NCBI GenBank assembly: GCA_009908505.1
Contig: JAAAPD010000069.1
Location: 1-64,000 of the forward strand
Direction: 5' to 3'
Length of the DNA stretch: 64,000 nt
Source of the DNA: Alphaproteobacteria bacterium
Lineage (GTDB): Bacteria > Pseudomonadota > Alphaproteobacteria > Rhodobacterales > Rhodobacteraceae
Shown here: in pieces, positions 45,631-54,931 of the stretch
How the letters are laid out: every line of letters begins with the position of its first letter
Numbering within the stretch: position 1 is the first letter of the stretch
Translations under genes and position numbers: made by a program
Notes under the pieces: model-generated
The model's input: only the letters and a program-made list of their open reading frames with translations
Told to the model about the DNA's origin: nothing
Database searches by the model: none

Positions 45631-48080
45631 CCGTGCTCTTTCGCCTTTTCACCCTTCTGGTGTTCGTCGTCCTCGGGTCGATGGCTCTGGCCCAGGCCGG
45701 CGGCCCCGTGCCCGAGGAAGAGGCGCCGGCCGAACAGGACCTGCCGGAGGTTTTCGACGACCTCGGTGAATGGGAAGCGCTCGCCCAACGGGTCGAGGCC
45801 GCGTTGTCGGCGGGGCGTGTCTCGACCGCGACGCTGGACGACCTGCGCGCCAGCCTGACCGAGTGGCGCGACAGGTTCCTGACCCGCCAGAACACCAATG
45901 CCGCCCGGATCGAGACATTGCGGCAGCAGATCGCGGCCCTGGGCGAGGCGACCGAGGGCGAAGATCCGCGCGTTGTTGCACGTCGGGATGAACTCAACAG
46001 CATGCTCGAGGACTTGCGCGCCCCGCGCCTTCTGGCGGCCGCGGCCCATGCCCGTGCCAGCGGCCTGATATCGCAGATCGATGCCCAGATCCGGTCGCGC
46101 CAGGCCGCCGCCCTGACTGAGCGGGTCCAGTCCCCGCTCGACCCGACGGGCTGGGGGCAGACGCTGGCGGCGTTCAACAGCGGCTACAGGCTCTTGCGGG
46201 CCGAGGCGGTGAATGTCCGCAGCAGCCCGCTATTCGGGACGCAATGGCGCGACGCGCTGCCCGAGGCGCTGTTGTCGGCGGCGGCGGCATTGATCCTGTT
46301 GCTGCGCGGGCGCCGCTGGGCCGGTTGGGTCGAGGGTCGCGTGACCACCCGGTCGCGCCGCGGCCGCGGGGTCTGGCGTTTCGTGATATCGCTCAGCGCG
46401 GTTCTGCTGCCCCTGCTGGGCCTGTTCCTGCTGGAGAACGCGATCGATGCCCTGGATATCCTGGGGCGGCGCGGAGAACAGGTTCTGAGCATCATCCCCG
46501 CCGCCGCGATCCTGCCCTTCTTCGGACATTGGCTGGCGCGGCTGCTGCTCTATCCGCCGGTCCAGGGGGCCGAGGCGGCGCTGGAACTGCCGGAAGAGGC
46601 GCGCGACGGCGCATCACGCCAGATCACCGTCCTGAGCGTGGTGCTGGCCCTGATCCTGGTCTTGACGGAATTCATGAACGCCACCGAGTTCAACGACGTG
46701 GCCTGGGCGGTCGTGCTCTTCGTGACCGGGGTGATGCTCAGTTTTTCCCTGTTCCGCCTCGGGCGGTTGATGCGTGCCACCTCGGACATGGGCGAGGCAG
46801 GGGGCGAGGCGGATGAGACCAGCGAAAAGCGCGGCTTTCGCATGGTCATCCGCCGGCTGTTGGGGCGCATCCTCACCCTTGTGTCGGTGGCCGGGGTCCT
46901 GGCCGGGGCGGCAGGCTACGTGGCCGCCTTCGAACTGATGGTCGTGCCGGCCGCCATCACGCTCTACGTGCTGGGGGTGCTGGTGATCCTGCAACGGTTG
47001 TCCGTGGACCTTTACACGCTGCTGTCCGGGTTTGATGACGGCGCGCAGGACGCGTTGATCCCCGTCCTGATCGGCTTTGCGCTGGCGCTCATGTCGGTTC
47101 CTGTTCTGGCGCTGGTCTGGGGCGCGCGGGTGACCGACCTGACCGAGATCCTGGCCCGTGCGCGCGAAGGCTTCGCCATCGGTGAAACCCGTATCTCCCC
47201 AACGGATTTCCTGACCTTCGTGCTGGTCTTCGCGGTTGGCTACACGGTCGTACGGCTGCTGCAGGGGGCGCTGCGGTCGTCGATCCTGCCGCGCACCAAG
47301 CTGGATATCGGGGGACGCAATGCCATCGTCGCGGGCACCGGGTACCTGGGCATCTTCCTTGCCGCGGTCATCGCCATCACCACGGCGGGGATCGACCTGT
47401 CGGGGCTGGCCATCGTGGCCGGGGCGCTGTCGGTCGGGATCGGCTTCGGCCTGCAGAACATCGTATCGAATTTCGTCTCGGGGATCATCCTGTTGATCGA
47501 ACGGCCCATCAGCGAGGGCGACTGGATCCAGGTCGGCACCGAGATGGGCTATGTCCGCGACATCTCGGTGCGCTCCACCCGGATCGAGACCTTCGACCGG
47601 ACCGACGTGATCATTCCCAATGCCGACCTTGTCAGCGGCCAGGTCACGAACTGGACGCGTGGCAATTCGGTGGGCCGGGTCATCGTGCCCGTGGGCGTGG
47701 CCTATGGCACGGATACCGCCAGGGTCGAACGCATCCTGCTGGATGTGGCCGAGGGGCATCCGCTGGTCCTGGCCAACCCGGCGCCCGCGGTGATCTTCCA
47801 GGGCTTCGGCGCCGACAGCCTGGACTTCGAGATCCGCGCCATCCTGCGCGACGTGAACTGGGTTCTGTCGGTCAAGTCCGAGATGAACCACGAGATCGCG
47901 AAACGCTTTGCCGAAGAGGGGATCGAGATTCCCTTCGCACAACGCGACATCTGGCTGCGCAACCCCGAGTCCCTGCGTGGGCGCCCCTCCGCGTCCGGCA
48001 CCGACACGCAAATCGAAGAGCGGGCGGCGCCACGGGATCCGGCCGACCCGGACGCGGACGCCGACGCAGGAGAGGCATGA
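45627..48080 (+). CDS. MscS-family mechanosensitive channel with DUF3772 periplasmic domain
   Basis: An 817-residue protein with a signal sequence ([23 protein letters not shown]). A helical periplasmic DUF3772-type domain (about 40-210) follows, then many membrane helices (about 215-620). The MscS pore helix and upper beta domain come next ([20 protein letters not shown], then [20 protein letters not shown]). The C-terminus is acidic. It should release osmolytes on hypo-osmotic shock. It is translationally coupled to cysK upstream and alaX downstream (ATGA on both sides). Confidence 0.9.
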   Translation: MTVLFRLFTLLVFVVLGSMALAQAGGPVPEEEAPAEQDLPEVFDDLGEWEALAQRVEAALSAGRVSTATLDDLRASLTEWRDRFLTRQNTNAARIETLRQQIAALGEATEGEDPRVVARRDELNSMLEDLRAPRLLAAAAHARASGLISQIDAQIRSRQAAALTERVQSPLDPTGWGQTLAAFNSGYRLLRAEAVNVRSSPLFGTQWRDALPEALLSAAAALILLLRGRRWAGWVEGRVTTRSRRGRGVWRFVISLSAVLLPLLGLFLLENAIDALDILGRRGEQVLSIIPAAAILPFFGHWLARLLLYPPVQGAEAALELPEEARDGASRQITVLSVVLALILVLTEFMNATEFNDVAWAVVLFVTGVMLSFSLFRLGRLMRATSDMGEAGGEADETSEKRGFRMVIRRLLGRILTLVSVAGVLAGAAGYVAAFELMVVPAAITLYVLGVLVILQRLSVDLYTLLSGFDDGAQDALIPVLIGFALALMSVPVLALVWGARVTDLTEILARAREGFAIGETRISPTDFLTFVLVFAVGYTVVRLLQGALRSSILPRTKLDIGGRNAIVAGTGYLGIFLAAVIAITTAGIDLSGLAIVAGALSVGIGFGLQNIVSNFVSGIILLIERPISEGDWIQVGTEMGYVRDISVRSTRIETFDRTDVIIPNADLVSGQVTNWTRGNSVGRVIVPVGVAYGTDTARVERILLDVAEGHPLVLANPAPAVIFQGFGADSLDFEIRAILRDVNWVLSVKSEMNHEIAKRFAEEGIEIPFAQRDIWLRNPESLRGRPSASGTDTQIEERAAPRDPADPDADADAGEA

Positions 48081-48799
48081 TGACGGACTGGTTGTTTCGC
48101 GACGATCCCTACCTGCGGACCGCACCGGCCCAGGTTACCGCCCTGACCGAGGAGGGGGGCGTCGTGCTGGACCGAACGATATTCTATCCCACCGGGGGCG
48201 GCCAGCCCGGTGACAGCGGGCACCTGCGCTGGGATGGGGGCGAGATCGAGATCGCCACGACGGTCAAGGGCGCGGGGGACGACCTCGTGCTGGTGCCTGC
48301 CGAACCGGCGCCGCTGCCGCCCGTGGGCGCGCGGCTGGAACAGGCCCTCGATTGGGACCGCCGCCACCGCCATATGCGTGTGCACACGGCGCTGCACTTG
48401 CTGTCGGTTGTCATCCCGCTGCCCGTGACGGGCGGGGCCATCACCGCCGAAAAGGGCCGCCTGGATTTCGATATGCCCGAGGCGCCCGAGGACCGCGCAG
48501 CGCTGGAAAAAACGCTCAACGAGCTGATCGCCTGTGATTTTCCGGTCAGCGAGGACTGGATCGACGAGGCCGAGCTGGACGCGAATCCCGGCCTGGTCAA
48601 GACCCTGTCCGTGGCCCCGCCACGCGGGGCCGGCCGCATCCGCCTGGTGCGCATCGGCGCAGGCGAGAACACCGCCGATCTGCAACCCTGCGGCGGCACC
48701 CACGTGGCTCATACCGCCCAGATCGGGCCAGTCCGGCTGGGCAAGATCGAGAAGAAGGGCAGGCAGAACCGCCGCGTGCACCTGCACCTCGACGCCTAG
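48077..48799 (+). CDS. alaX: Alanyl-tRNA editing protein (AlaX type)
   Basis: A 240-residue freestanding editing-domain protein that deacylates mischarged Ser- or Gly-tRNA(Ala). The zinc motif is HxxxH in RVHTALHLL plus Cys and His in [13 protein letters not shown], as in the editing domain of Ala[16 protein letters not shown] is the family start motif. It belongs to the larger AlaX group. A separate full AlaS is encoded at 56824. The start overlaps the channel gene stop as ATGA. Confidence 0.9.
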   Translation: MMTDWLFRDDPYLRTAPAQVTALTEEGGVVLDRTIFYPTGGGQPGDSGHLRWDGGEIEIATTVKGAGDDLVLVPAEPAPLPPVGARLEQALDWDRRHRHMRVHTALHLLSVVIPLPVTGGAITAEKGRLDFDMPEAPEDRAALEKTLNELIACDFPVSEDWIDEAELDANPGLVKTLSVAPPRGAGRIRLVRIGAGENTADLQPCGGTHVAHTAQIGPVRLGKIEKKGRQNRRVHLHLDA

Positions 48800-48872
48800 G
48801 CCGTCACGTCGCCGCGAATAGTTTCCGATAGCCTCTTGCATCCACGTGCGGTTTTTGAGTATCCCCGCCAGC

Positions 48873-48962
48873 GGAGCGGTGGCCGAGTGGTCGAAGGCGC
48901 ACGCCTGGAAAGTGTGTAGGCGGGAAACCGTCTCGAGGGTTCGAATCCCTTCCGCTCCGCCA
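48873..48962 (+). tRNA. tRNA-Ser (anticodon GGA)
   Basis: A complete 90-nt class II tRNA. The acceptor stem GGAGCGG pairs with CCGCTCC, discriminator G and encoded CCA at 48960-48962. The anticodon stem CACGC/GTGTG encloses CTGGAAA, giving anticodon GGA. A long variable arm (TAGGCGGGAAACCGTCTC) is typical of tRNA-Ser, and the T-loop is GGTTCGAATCC. The tract behind it (48963-50101) holds only gene fragments, as seen at tRNA integration sites. Confidence 0.97.
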
Positions 48963-49137
48963 CATCACCTTCTTTCAAGATGCGCCACGGTGTCTTGGCT
49001 TGGCATCCTGCGTTGCGCGAAGCTGTTGGATCGGGCCCGAGCAGAGTTTGCTTAGGGGTCGGGTTCTCCCGTTCGAATCCGTCCAGGTGGTCCGAGTTCC
49101 CGCGTCCACCTTTGTCCTCGGGGCACGATGTCCCGGA

Positions 49138-49560
49138 TCATGACGCGAGGTTGAAACCGGGCAGGGTTTCGATTTCGGGGCGCGCTATGAAATACCCTTG
49201 CATGTGGGTGGCCCCAAGGCTTCGCAGACAGGTGAATTCCTCTTGGGTTTCAACGCCCTCGCACACCGCCTTCAGACCGAGTTCATGCGCCATTCGCAGG
49301 GTGTTACCGACGATGACACGCTTGGTTGGCGAAAGGTGGATGTCGCGCAGAAGTTGCATGTCCAACTTGATCAGGTCGGGCAGAAACTCACTGAGCAACG
49401 AAAGGCCGGAATACCCGGCGCCGAAATCGTCGATTGCAGTGCCGAAGCCAAGTTCACGGTAGGCTTTCAGGATCCTCGGCAGATGATCGGTATCCACCTG
49501 CTCGTTCTCCGTGAATTCAAACAGGATCTGATTGATTGGGAAGGCCACTCGAAGAATCAC
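49138..49560 (-). pseudogene. EAL-domain (c-di-GMP phosphodiesterase) fragment
   Basis: A 140-residue reading frame that holds only the C-terminal two thirds of an EAL domain. Present are FEFTENEQVDTDHL, AIDDFGAGYSGLSLLSEF, PDLIKLDMQLLRDI, AVCEGVETQEEF and MQGYFIARPEI. The first part with the ExLxR metal-binding motif is missing. The frame opens with a GTG just after a stop codon, and no matching sequence is seen upstream. Without the ExLxR Glu it is unlikely to hydrolyse c-di-GMP. It is best read as a truncated gene in a disrupted tract behind tRNA-Ser. Confidence 0.7.
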
Positions 49561-50101
49561 TGAGATAGATCACTCTGAAAAGCATGGACTTGCCTCTTGT
49601 CTTGAGGTCTGGACCGTCGGTCAGATCGCTCAAGGATTCCTTAACAAGGCTCTGATCTTTGGTGACATTTTTAATTGGCACTTTAGCGAGCAGCTTGCAG
49701 CATCGGGCGCGCCGGTCTGTGAATGCGATCCGCTGAGGCGCCGTTTCGCCGTCAGGTCAACGGGCAGCGCAGAAACGGCAAATGTCCGCGTCGGCGCGCC
49801 AGCCCGATCGCCGCATGGCGCCATTGCAGGCACGTTCCGCAACGAAGGCAGAAAACGGTTTCGCGTAAGAGGTTTTGGCGAACTTCCGTTCCGTCGCCAT
49901 GCCCGCTCTGGGCACAGGCGTCCTCCCTCGGGCCTCGTACCGGTCGCGCGCGGGCGCAGCCTGCGGGTGACGCAGGTCATCCCGAAGGTGTCGCAAAACC
50001 GTTTTGCCGCCGGCCCGGTTGACGGCATACTACCCCCATGGCAGGCCGCGCTTTCCTTTCGGTGCGCCCGGCATGATGCTTAGTCGACAAGGCGGACACA
50101 G
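49561..50101. other. Gene-free stretch between the EAL fragment and the Lrp gene
   Basis: No frame shows a recognisable domain. The open minus-strand frame at 49630-50028 is Arg/Pro/Ala-rich and looks like a shadow. The left 130 bp are AT-rich (ccttaacaaggctctgatctttgg, tttttaattggcact) and the rest is GC-rich, so the stretch has mixed composition. It may be a dispersed repeat or decayed element, which cannot be decided from this window alone. The Lrp promoter should lie near its right end. Confidence 0.4.
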
Positions 50102-50596
50102 ATGCGAGAGCGGCAGGGGCTCGATCCGACAGATATTCGCATTCTCAGCGCCGTGCAGAAGCACGGCCAGTTGAGCAAGACAAAGCTTGCCGAGATCGTC
50201 AACCTGTCGGCGACGCCCTGTTGGGCGCGCCTGACCCGGCTGCGCGCGGCGGGCTACATCCGTGGCTATCATGCCGATATCGCGCTGGAACGGGTGGTCG
50301 ACTCGACCCGCGTGGTCGTCACGGTTTCGCTGACCCATCACCGCAAGGCCGATTTCGACCGGTTCGAGAGCTACATCCGAGACGTGGACGAGATCATCAA
50401 TTGCGTCGCCACGGGCGGGGGCATCGATTACGTGATGACCGTAGTCTGCTCTGATTTTTCCGCGTTCCAGGCGCTGATGGACGAGCTGTTGTCGGCGGAC
50501 CTCGCGATCGACCGCTACATGACCTATTTCGCGACCCGCCTGGTCAAGGCCGAACAGCCCAACCTGGCCAAGCTGGTGGCGCAGAGAGGCCGATAA
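50102..50596 (+). CDS. Lrp/AsnC-family transcriptional regulator (DmdA-like operon)
   Basis: A 164-residue regulator with an N-terminal winged helix (LDPTDIRILSAVQKHGQLSK, SATPCWARLTRLRAAGYI) and a C-terminal RAM ligand-binding domain (EIINCVATGGGIDYVMTVVC). It lies directly upstream of, and on the same strand as, the DmdA-like operon. An 18-bp palindrome sits between them, so it is a probable local regulator that senses an amino acid or related effector. The CDS starts at the ATG at 50102. Confidence 0.9.
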   Translation: MRERQGLDPTDIRILSAVQKHGQLSKTKLAEIVNLSATPCWARLTRLRAAGYIRGYHADIALERVVDSTRVVVTVSLTHHRKADFDRFESYIRDVDEIINCVATGGGIDYVMTVVCSDFSAFQALMDELLSADLAIDRYMTYFATRLVKAEQPNLAKLVAQRGR

Positions 50597-50598
50597 TG

Positions 50599-50619
50599 TT
50601 TGCGACATGCCGATGTCGC
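50599..50619. promoter_or_regulatory. Palindromic operator candidate upstream of the DmdA-like operon
   Basis: GCGACAT-GCCG-ATGTCGC (50602-50619) is a perfect 7-bp inverted repeat with a 4-bp spacer, starting 3 bp after the Lrp gene stop and 168 bp before the DmdA-like gene. Its size fits an Lrp/AsnC site. The left part TTTGCGACAT (50599-50608) is also found upstream of the NsrR-like gene and, inverted, in the cysG/Lrp divergent region. Confidence 0.55.
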
Positions 50620-50786
50620 TATCTGGCAACTTGGTCCATTCGGTCTTCAACCCTGTGAAACCGAGCCTGTACGGTCTGCCGAACCCGCGCATTTCAGGCC
50701 GAAGAGTCAGGCCGAACAGACTACATCCGCGTCAGGAGAAATCGCAGCCCAGGGCCCGGCCCGAAGCGCAAACCAGGGAGGACGAC

Positions 50787-51959
50787 ATGATGCAATCTGA
50801 GGACTTCGGCTTTGGCACCCAGATCCGCAAATCGCCATACTTCGATGCCACCGTGCGCTGGGGCGCGCAGGGCTTCTCGGTCTACAACCACATGTACATC
50901 CCGCGTGATTTCGGCGACCCGGAACAGAACTTCTGGAACCTGGTGAACGACGCGATCCTGTGCGACGTGGCCGTCGAGCGGCAGGTCGAAATCACCGGCC
51001 CCGATGCCGCGCGCTTCACCCAGATGCTGACCCCGCGCGATTTGTCGAACATGGCTGTCGGCCAGTGCAAATACGTCCTGATCACCAATGCCGAGGGCGG
51101 CATCCTGAACGATCCGATCCTGCTCAAGCTGGGCGAGAATCACTTCTGGCTTTCGCTGGCCGACAGCGACATCCTGCTTTGGGCACAGGGCGTGGCCGTG
51201 CATTCGGGCCTGGACGTGACCATCACCGAGCCCGACGTGTCGCCCTTGCAGCTGCAGGGCCCGAAATCGGGCGAAATCATGCGCGAGCTTTTCGGCGACG
51301 AAATCATGGACCTGCGCTATTACTGGTTCATCGAGACCGAGCTGGACGGCATCCCGCTGATCGTCTCGCGCACCGGCTGGTCCAGCGAACTGGGCTATGA
51401 AATCTACCTGCGTGATGGCGCCTATGGCGATGCCCTGTGGGAGCGGATCATGGCCGCCGGCCTGCCCATGGGCCTCAAGCCCGGCCATACCTCGACCATC
51501 CGGCGGATCGAGGGTGGGATGCTGTCCTATCACGCCGATGCGGACATCACGACCAACCCCTTCGAGCTGGGCTTCGACCGTCTGGTGAACCTCCACATGG
51601 AGGCCGAGTTCATCGGCAAGTTCGCCCTGCAACGCATCCGCGACAACGGCGTGACCCGCAAGCAGGTGGGCCTGGTCATCGACGGCGATCCGATGGCCGG
51701 TCCCAACACCGCCTTCTGGACGATCAACCACCAGGGGATAGCCGTGGGCAAAGTGACCTCGGCGGTTTATTCGCCGCGCCTGAAGAAGAACATCGCACTG
51801 GCGATGGTCTCGGCAGACGCCGCCGACCTCGGCACCGAGTTGCAAATCCTCACCCACGCCGGCGAAACCACCGCCACCGTGGTCGAAAAACCCTTCTTCG
51901 ACCCGCGCAAGCAGATTGCCGCGACCGGCGCCGCCATCAACGCGCAGGCCACGGCATGA
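50787..51959 (+). CDS. DmdA-like folate-dependent demethylase / GcvT-family protein
   Basis: A 390-residue GcvT-fold protein close to DMSP demethylase DmdA. Shared-looking stretches are GFSVYNHMYIPRDFG, CDVAVERQVEITGPDAARF, LTPRDLSNMAVGQCKYVL and GGILNDPILLKLG. The folate-site region reads SRTGWSSELGYEIYLRD, whereas the DmdA sequences that I recall have GWSKQGG-type residues. It may therefore be a paralogue acting on another methylated substrate. It should transfer a methyl or methylene group to tetrahydrofolate. Start at 50787 after agggagg. It leads a four-gene operon with OsmC, an ECHDC3-like protein and an acyl-CoA ligase. Confidence 0.8.
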   Translation: MMQSEDFGFGTQIRKSPYFDATVRWGAQGFSVYNHMYIPRDFGDPEQNFWNLVNDAILCDVAVERQVEITGPDAARFTQMLTPRDLSNMAVGQCKYVLITNAEGGILNDPILLKLGENHFWLSLADSDILLWAQGVAVHSGLDVTITEPDVSPLQLQGPKSGEIMRELFGDEIMDLRYYWFIETELDGIPLIVSRTGWSSELGYEIYLRDGAYGDALWERIMAAGLPMGLKPGHTSTIRRIEGGMLSYHADADITTNPFELGFDRLVNLHMEAEFIGKFALQRIRDNGVTRKQVGLVIDGDPMAGPNTAFWTINHQGIAVGKVTSAVYSPRLKKNIALAMVSADAADLGTELQILTHAGETTATVVEKPFFDPRKQIAATGAAINAQATA

Positions 51960-52420
51960 AGGCGGCAAAACTGTCCGATCTCGCGGTCGAGTTGCACTGG
52001 CACCGCACTGATCCGGCATTGGAAACCGGCAAGTTTTCCAACGCCCATACGGTGCAATACAACAGCACCCACGAAGTGCAGGTGGACGCCGCCCCCGATT
52101 GGGGCGGCGATCCCGACCACACCAACCCCGAACAGGCCCTCGCGGCGGCCCTGTCCAGTTGCCACATGATGACCTTCCTTGCGCTCTGCGCCAAGGCGGG
52201 GTGGCCCGTGGCTAGCTATCACGACTATGCCGAGGCGCATCTTGGCAAGAACGCCAAGGGGCAGATGTCGGTCACGCGGATCGACCTGAACCCCGTGGTG
52301 CGCTTCGAAACCGGGTTTGACGTCGAGGCCCACAAGCTGGACGAGATGCAGCACCGCGCGCATCGCTATTGTTTCATCGCCAACACGCTGGCCGACAGCG
52401 TGGAAATCAACGTCAACTGA
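51956..52420 (+). CDS. OsmC/Ohr-family protein
   Basis: A 154-residue OsmC-fold protein (NAHTVQYNSTHEVQVDAAPD, TNPEQALAAALSSCHMMTFL with one redox Cys, IDLNPVVRFE, ANTLADSVEINV). OsmC and Ohr proteins reduce organic hydroperoxides with two cysteines; the second Cys may be Cys 60-70 residues later (HRYCFIAN is too far C-terminal to judge). It overlaps the DmdA-like stop as ATGA, so the two are made together, which suggests protection against a reactive by-product. Confidence 0.85.
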   Translation: MKAAKLSDLAVELHWHRTDPALETGKFSNAHTVQYNSTHEVQVDAAPDWGGDPDHTNPEQALAAALSSCHMMTFLALCAKAGWPVASYHDYAEAHLGKNAKGQMSVTRIDLNPVVRFETGFDVEAHKLDEMQHRAHRYCFIANTLADSVEINVN

Positions 52421-52443
52421 TCCCGGCGAAAGGACCCTGCGTG

Positions 52444-53247
52444 ATGAAACAGGACAGTATCATTCTGCTTCGTGACCTGTCGCGGGACGGTATCATGCGG
52501 CTGACCCTGAACGACGTGGCGCGGCGCAATGCCCTGTCCGAGGCCATGCTGGCGGAACTGGGCAGTGCCATTGCCCAGGCGGGCGATGATCCGGCCGTGC
52601 GTGTGGTCGTGCTGGCCGCTAATGGACCGGCCTTCTGCGCGGGTCATGACCTGAAGGAGATGACCGCCGGGCGCGAGGCCGAAGACCGGGGCCGCGCCTA
52701 TTTCACGCGCGTCATGGCGCGGTGTTCCGGCGTCATGCAGGCGATCGTCAGTTGCCCCAAGCCTGTGATTGCCGAGGTGACGGGCATTGCCACCGCCGCA
52801 GGTTGCCAATTGGTGGCCAGCTGCGACCTGGCCATCGCCGCCGAGACAGCGAAATTCAGCACCCCCGGCGTGCATATCGGCCTGTTCTGTTCCACGCCCA
52901 TGGTCGCCCTGTCGCGCAACACCGCCCACAAGCACGCCATGGAAATGCTGCTGACCGGCGATATGGTTCCCGCGCCTCGGGCCGCCGAAATCGGTCTGGT
53001 GAATTACGCGGTCGCCGAGGACGCGCTGCGCGAGGCGACCATGGAGATGGCGCGAAAGATCGCCTCGAAATCCAGCCTCACGCTGGCCACCGGCAAGCGT
53101 GCCTATTACGCGCAGCGCGAGATGCCGCTAGCCGACGCGTATGACTATGCCAGCCAGGTGATGGTGGACAACATGCTGGCCCATGATGCCGAAGAGGGCA
53201 TTGGCGCCTTCATCGAGAAGCGTGACCCCCGCTGGCAGGACCGATAG
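52444..53247 (+). CDS. Enoyl-CoA hydratase/isomerase-family protein, ECHDC3-like
   Basis: A 267-residue crotonase-fold protein. The CoA-binding/oxyanion region is GPAFCAGHDLKEM, and ATAAGCQLVASCDLAIAAE and FSTPGVHIGLFCSTPMVALS follow. The two catalytic glutamates of classical enoyl-CoA hydratase are replaced by Gln122 (GCQLVA for GCELA) and Gly142 (FSTPGVHIG for FGQPE). This pattern matches the ECHDC3 group of crotonases, so it is unlikely to be an ordinary hydratase or DmdD. It lies two bases upstream of an acyl-CoA ligase gene. Confidence 0.85.
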   Translation: MKQDSIILLRDLSRDGIMRLTLNDVARRNALSEAMLAELGSAIAQAGDDPAVRVVVLAANGPAFCAGHDLKEMTAGREAEDRGRAYFTRVMARCSGVMQAIVSCPKPVIAEVTGIATAAGCQLVASCDLAIAAETAKFSTPGVHIGLFCSTPMVALSRNTAHKHAMEMLLTGDMVPAPRAAEIGLVNYAVAEDALREATMEMARKIASKSSLTLATGKRAYYAQREMPLADAYDYASQVMVDNMLAHDAEEGIGAFIEKRDPRWQDR

Positions 53248-53249
53248 AC

Positions 53250-54881
53250 ATGGCCGAAAACCCCTATGATGCCGGCCTGGAGCGCAATGCGGCGAACCAT
53301 CAGCCGCTGACGCCGCTGGGGTTCCTGGAACGTGCGGCCAGCGTCTTTCCCGATCACACCGCGATCGTGCATGGCGATTTGCGCCGCACCTATCGCGACT
53401 TCTATGCCCGGACGCGGCAACTGGCCTCGGCCCTTGGCGCGCGCGGCATGGGGCGGGGGGACACGGTCTCGGTCATGCTGGCCAATACGCCGGCCATGCT
53501 GGAATGCCATTACGGCGTGCCGATGTGCGGGGCGGTCCTGCATTCGATCAACACGCGGCTGGATCCGGCCGTCATCGCCTTTCAACTGGATCACGCCATG
53601 GCGCAAATCGTCATCGTGGACCGCGAATTCGCCCCGCTGATGCGTGAGGCCCTGGCGCTCTGCGAGGTCGTGCCACTGGTCCTGCAATACGACGATCCCG
53701 AATATTGCGGCCCCGGCGCCATGCCTGGGGCCGAGGATTACGAGGCGTTCCTGCGATCCGGTGATCCCGAATTCGCCTGGCGCCTGCCCGAGGATGAATG
53801 GGACGCGATCTCGATCAACTACACTTCGGGCACCACCGGCGACCCCAAGGGCGTGGTTTCGCACCATCGCGGCGCTTACCTTCTGGCCCAGGGCAATGCG
53901 CTGACCACCGCGATGGCCCGGCACAGCGTCTACCTCTGGACGCTGCCGATGTTTCATTGCAACGGCTGGTGCTTTCCCTGGACGCTGTCGGCCATCGCGG
54001 GCACGCATGTCTGCCTGCGGCAGGTCCGGTCCGAACCGATCTGGCGCGCCCTGGCCGAGGAGGGCGTGACGCATCTGTGCGGTGCGCCCGTCGTCATGTC
54101 ACTGATCGAGAGCGCCCCCGAGGCGGAGAAACGCCCGCTTGACCGCCGGGTGCAGTTCTTCACCGCCGCCGCGCCCCCGCCCGAAAGCCTGCTGGCCAGC
54201 ATGGATGCCGCCGGGTTCGACGTGACGCATCTTTATGGTCTGACGGAAACCTACGGGCCGGCGGTGGTCAACGAATGGCACGCCGGCTGGTCGGACCTGC
54301 CCGCCGCCGAACAGGCCCGGCTGAAGGCCCGGCAGGGCGTGCGCTACCTGCCGCTGGAACAGCTCGACGTGCTGGACCCCGAGACGATGCAGCCCGTCCC
54401 CCACGACGGCGAGACCATGGGCGAGGTCATGTTCCGCGGCAACGTCGTGATGAAGGGCTATTTCCGCAATCCGGAGGCCACGCAAAAGGCGTTGGCCGGG
54501 GGATGGTTCCACTCGGGCGATCTGGGTGTCGTGCATCCCGATGGCTATGTCCAGCTCAAGGACCGGTCCAAGGATATCATCATCTCGGGCGGCGAGAACA
54601 TTTCGTCCATCGAGGTGGAAGAGGCGCTTTATCGTCATTCGGCCGTCGCCGTGGCGGCCGTGGTTGCGATGCCGCACGCGAAATGGGGCGAAACCCCCTG
54701 TGCCTTTGTCGAACTGAATGCCGGGCAGCCGGCGGACGAAGCCGCACTGCGATCCTGGTGCCGGAATCACCTGGCCCCCTACAAGGTGCCGGGACGGATC
54801 GTCTTCGACACCATCCCCCGGACCTCGACCGGTAAGATCCAAAAATTCGCCCTTCGCACGCGGGCCTCGGCCCTGGCTTGA
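53250..54881 (+). CDS. AMP-forming acyl-CoA ligase, DmdB-like
   Basis: A 543-residue adenylate-forming ligase that converts a carboxylic acid to its CoA ester. Motifs are the P-loop SINYTSGTTGDPKGVVSHHRG near residue 189, HLYGLTETYGPAVV, GWFHSGDLGVVHPDGYVQLKD and the catalytic Lys in PRTSTGKIQKFALR. The N-terminus (NAANHQPLTPLGFLERAASV) is like that of DmdB, the methylmercaptopropionate-CoA ligase of roseobacters. The substrate could be a medium or branched acid. Its place in the operon with a DmdA-like protein makes a methylthio- or methylated acid plausible. Confidence 0.87.
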   Translation: MAENPYDAGLERNAANHQPLTPLGFLERAASVFPDHTAIVHGDLRRTYRDFYARTRQLASALGARGMGRGDTVSVMLANTPAMLECHYGVPMCGAVLHSINTRLDPAVIAFQLDHAMAQIVIVDREFAPLMREALALCEVVPLVLQYDDPEYCGPGAMPGAEDYEAFLRSGDPEFAWRLPEDEWDAISINYTSGTTGDPKGVVSHHRGAYLLAQGNALTTAMARHSVYLWTLPMFHCNGWCFPWTLSAIAGTHVCLRQVRSEPIWRALAEEGVTHLCGAPVVMSLIESAPEAEKRPLDRRVQFFTAAAPPPESLLASMDAAGFDVTHLYGLTETYGPAVVNEWHAGWSDLPAAEQARLKARQGVRYLPLEQLDVLDPETMQPVPHDGETMGEVMFRGNVVMKGYFRNPEATQKALAGGWFHSGDLGVVHPDGYVQLKDRSKDIIISGGENISSIEVEEALYRHSAVAVAAVVAMPHAKWGETPCAFVELNAGQPADEAALRSWCRNHLAPYKVPGRIVFDTIPRTSTGKIQKFALRTRASALA

Positions 54882-54917
54882 AGGTCGTCTGAAGGGGCGA
54901 TGCTTTTTTCGTCTGGT

Positions 54918-54931
54918 CTGATCTGGATCAA
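54918..54931. promoter_or_regulatory. FNR/FnrL-like box upstream of the NsrR-like gene
   Basis: CTGAT-CTGG-ATCAA differs from the consensus TTGAT-N4-ATCAA at one position. It lies 57 bp upstream of the NsrR-like start, a plausible place for oxygen control. TTTGCGACAT follows at 54949-54958. Both are candidate operators inferred from sequence alone. Confidence 0.5.

Noticed and set aside
49060-49095. A second tRNA gene after tRNA-Ser
   Set aside because: Only a T-arm-like GTTCGAATCC is present; no acceptor, D-arm or anticodon arm can be built.
49630-50028. 133-codon minus-strand protein
   Set aside because: Arg/Pro/Ala-rich, no domain, mixed-composition region and no ribosome site; not supportable as a gene.
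52444-53247. DmdD (methylthioacryloyl-CoA hydratase)
   Set aside because: Both catalytic glutamates are absent and the sequence groups with the ECHDC3 pattern.
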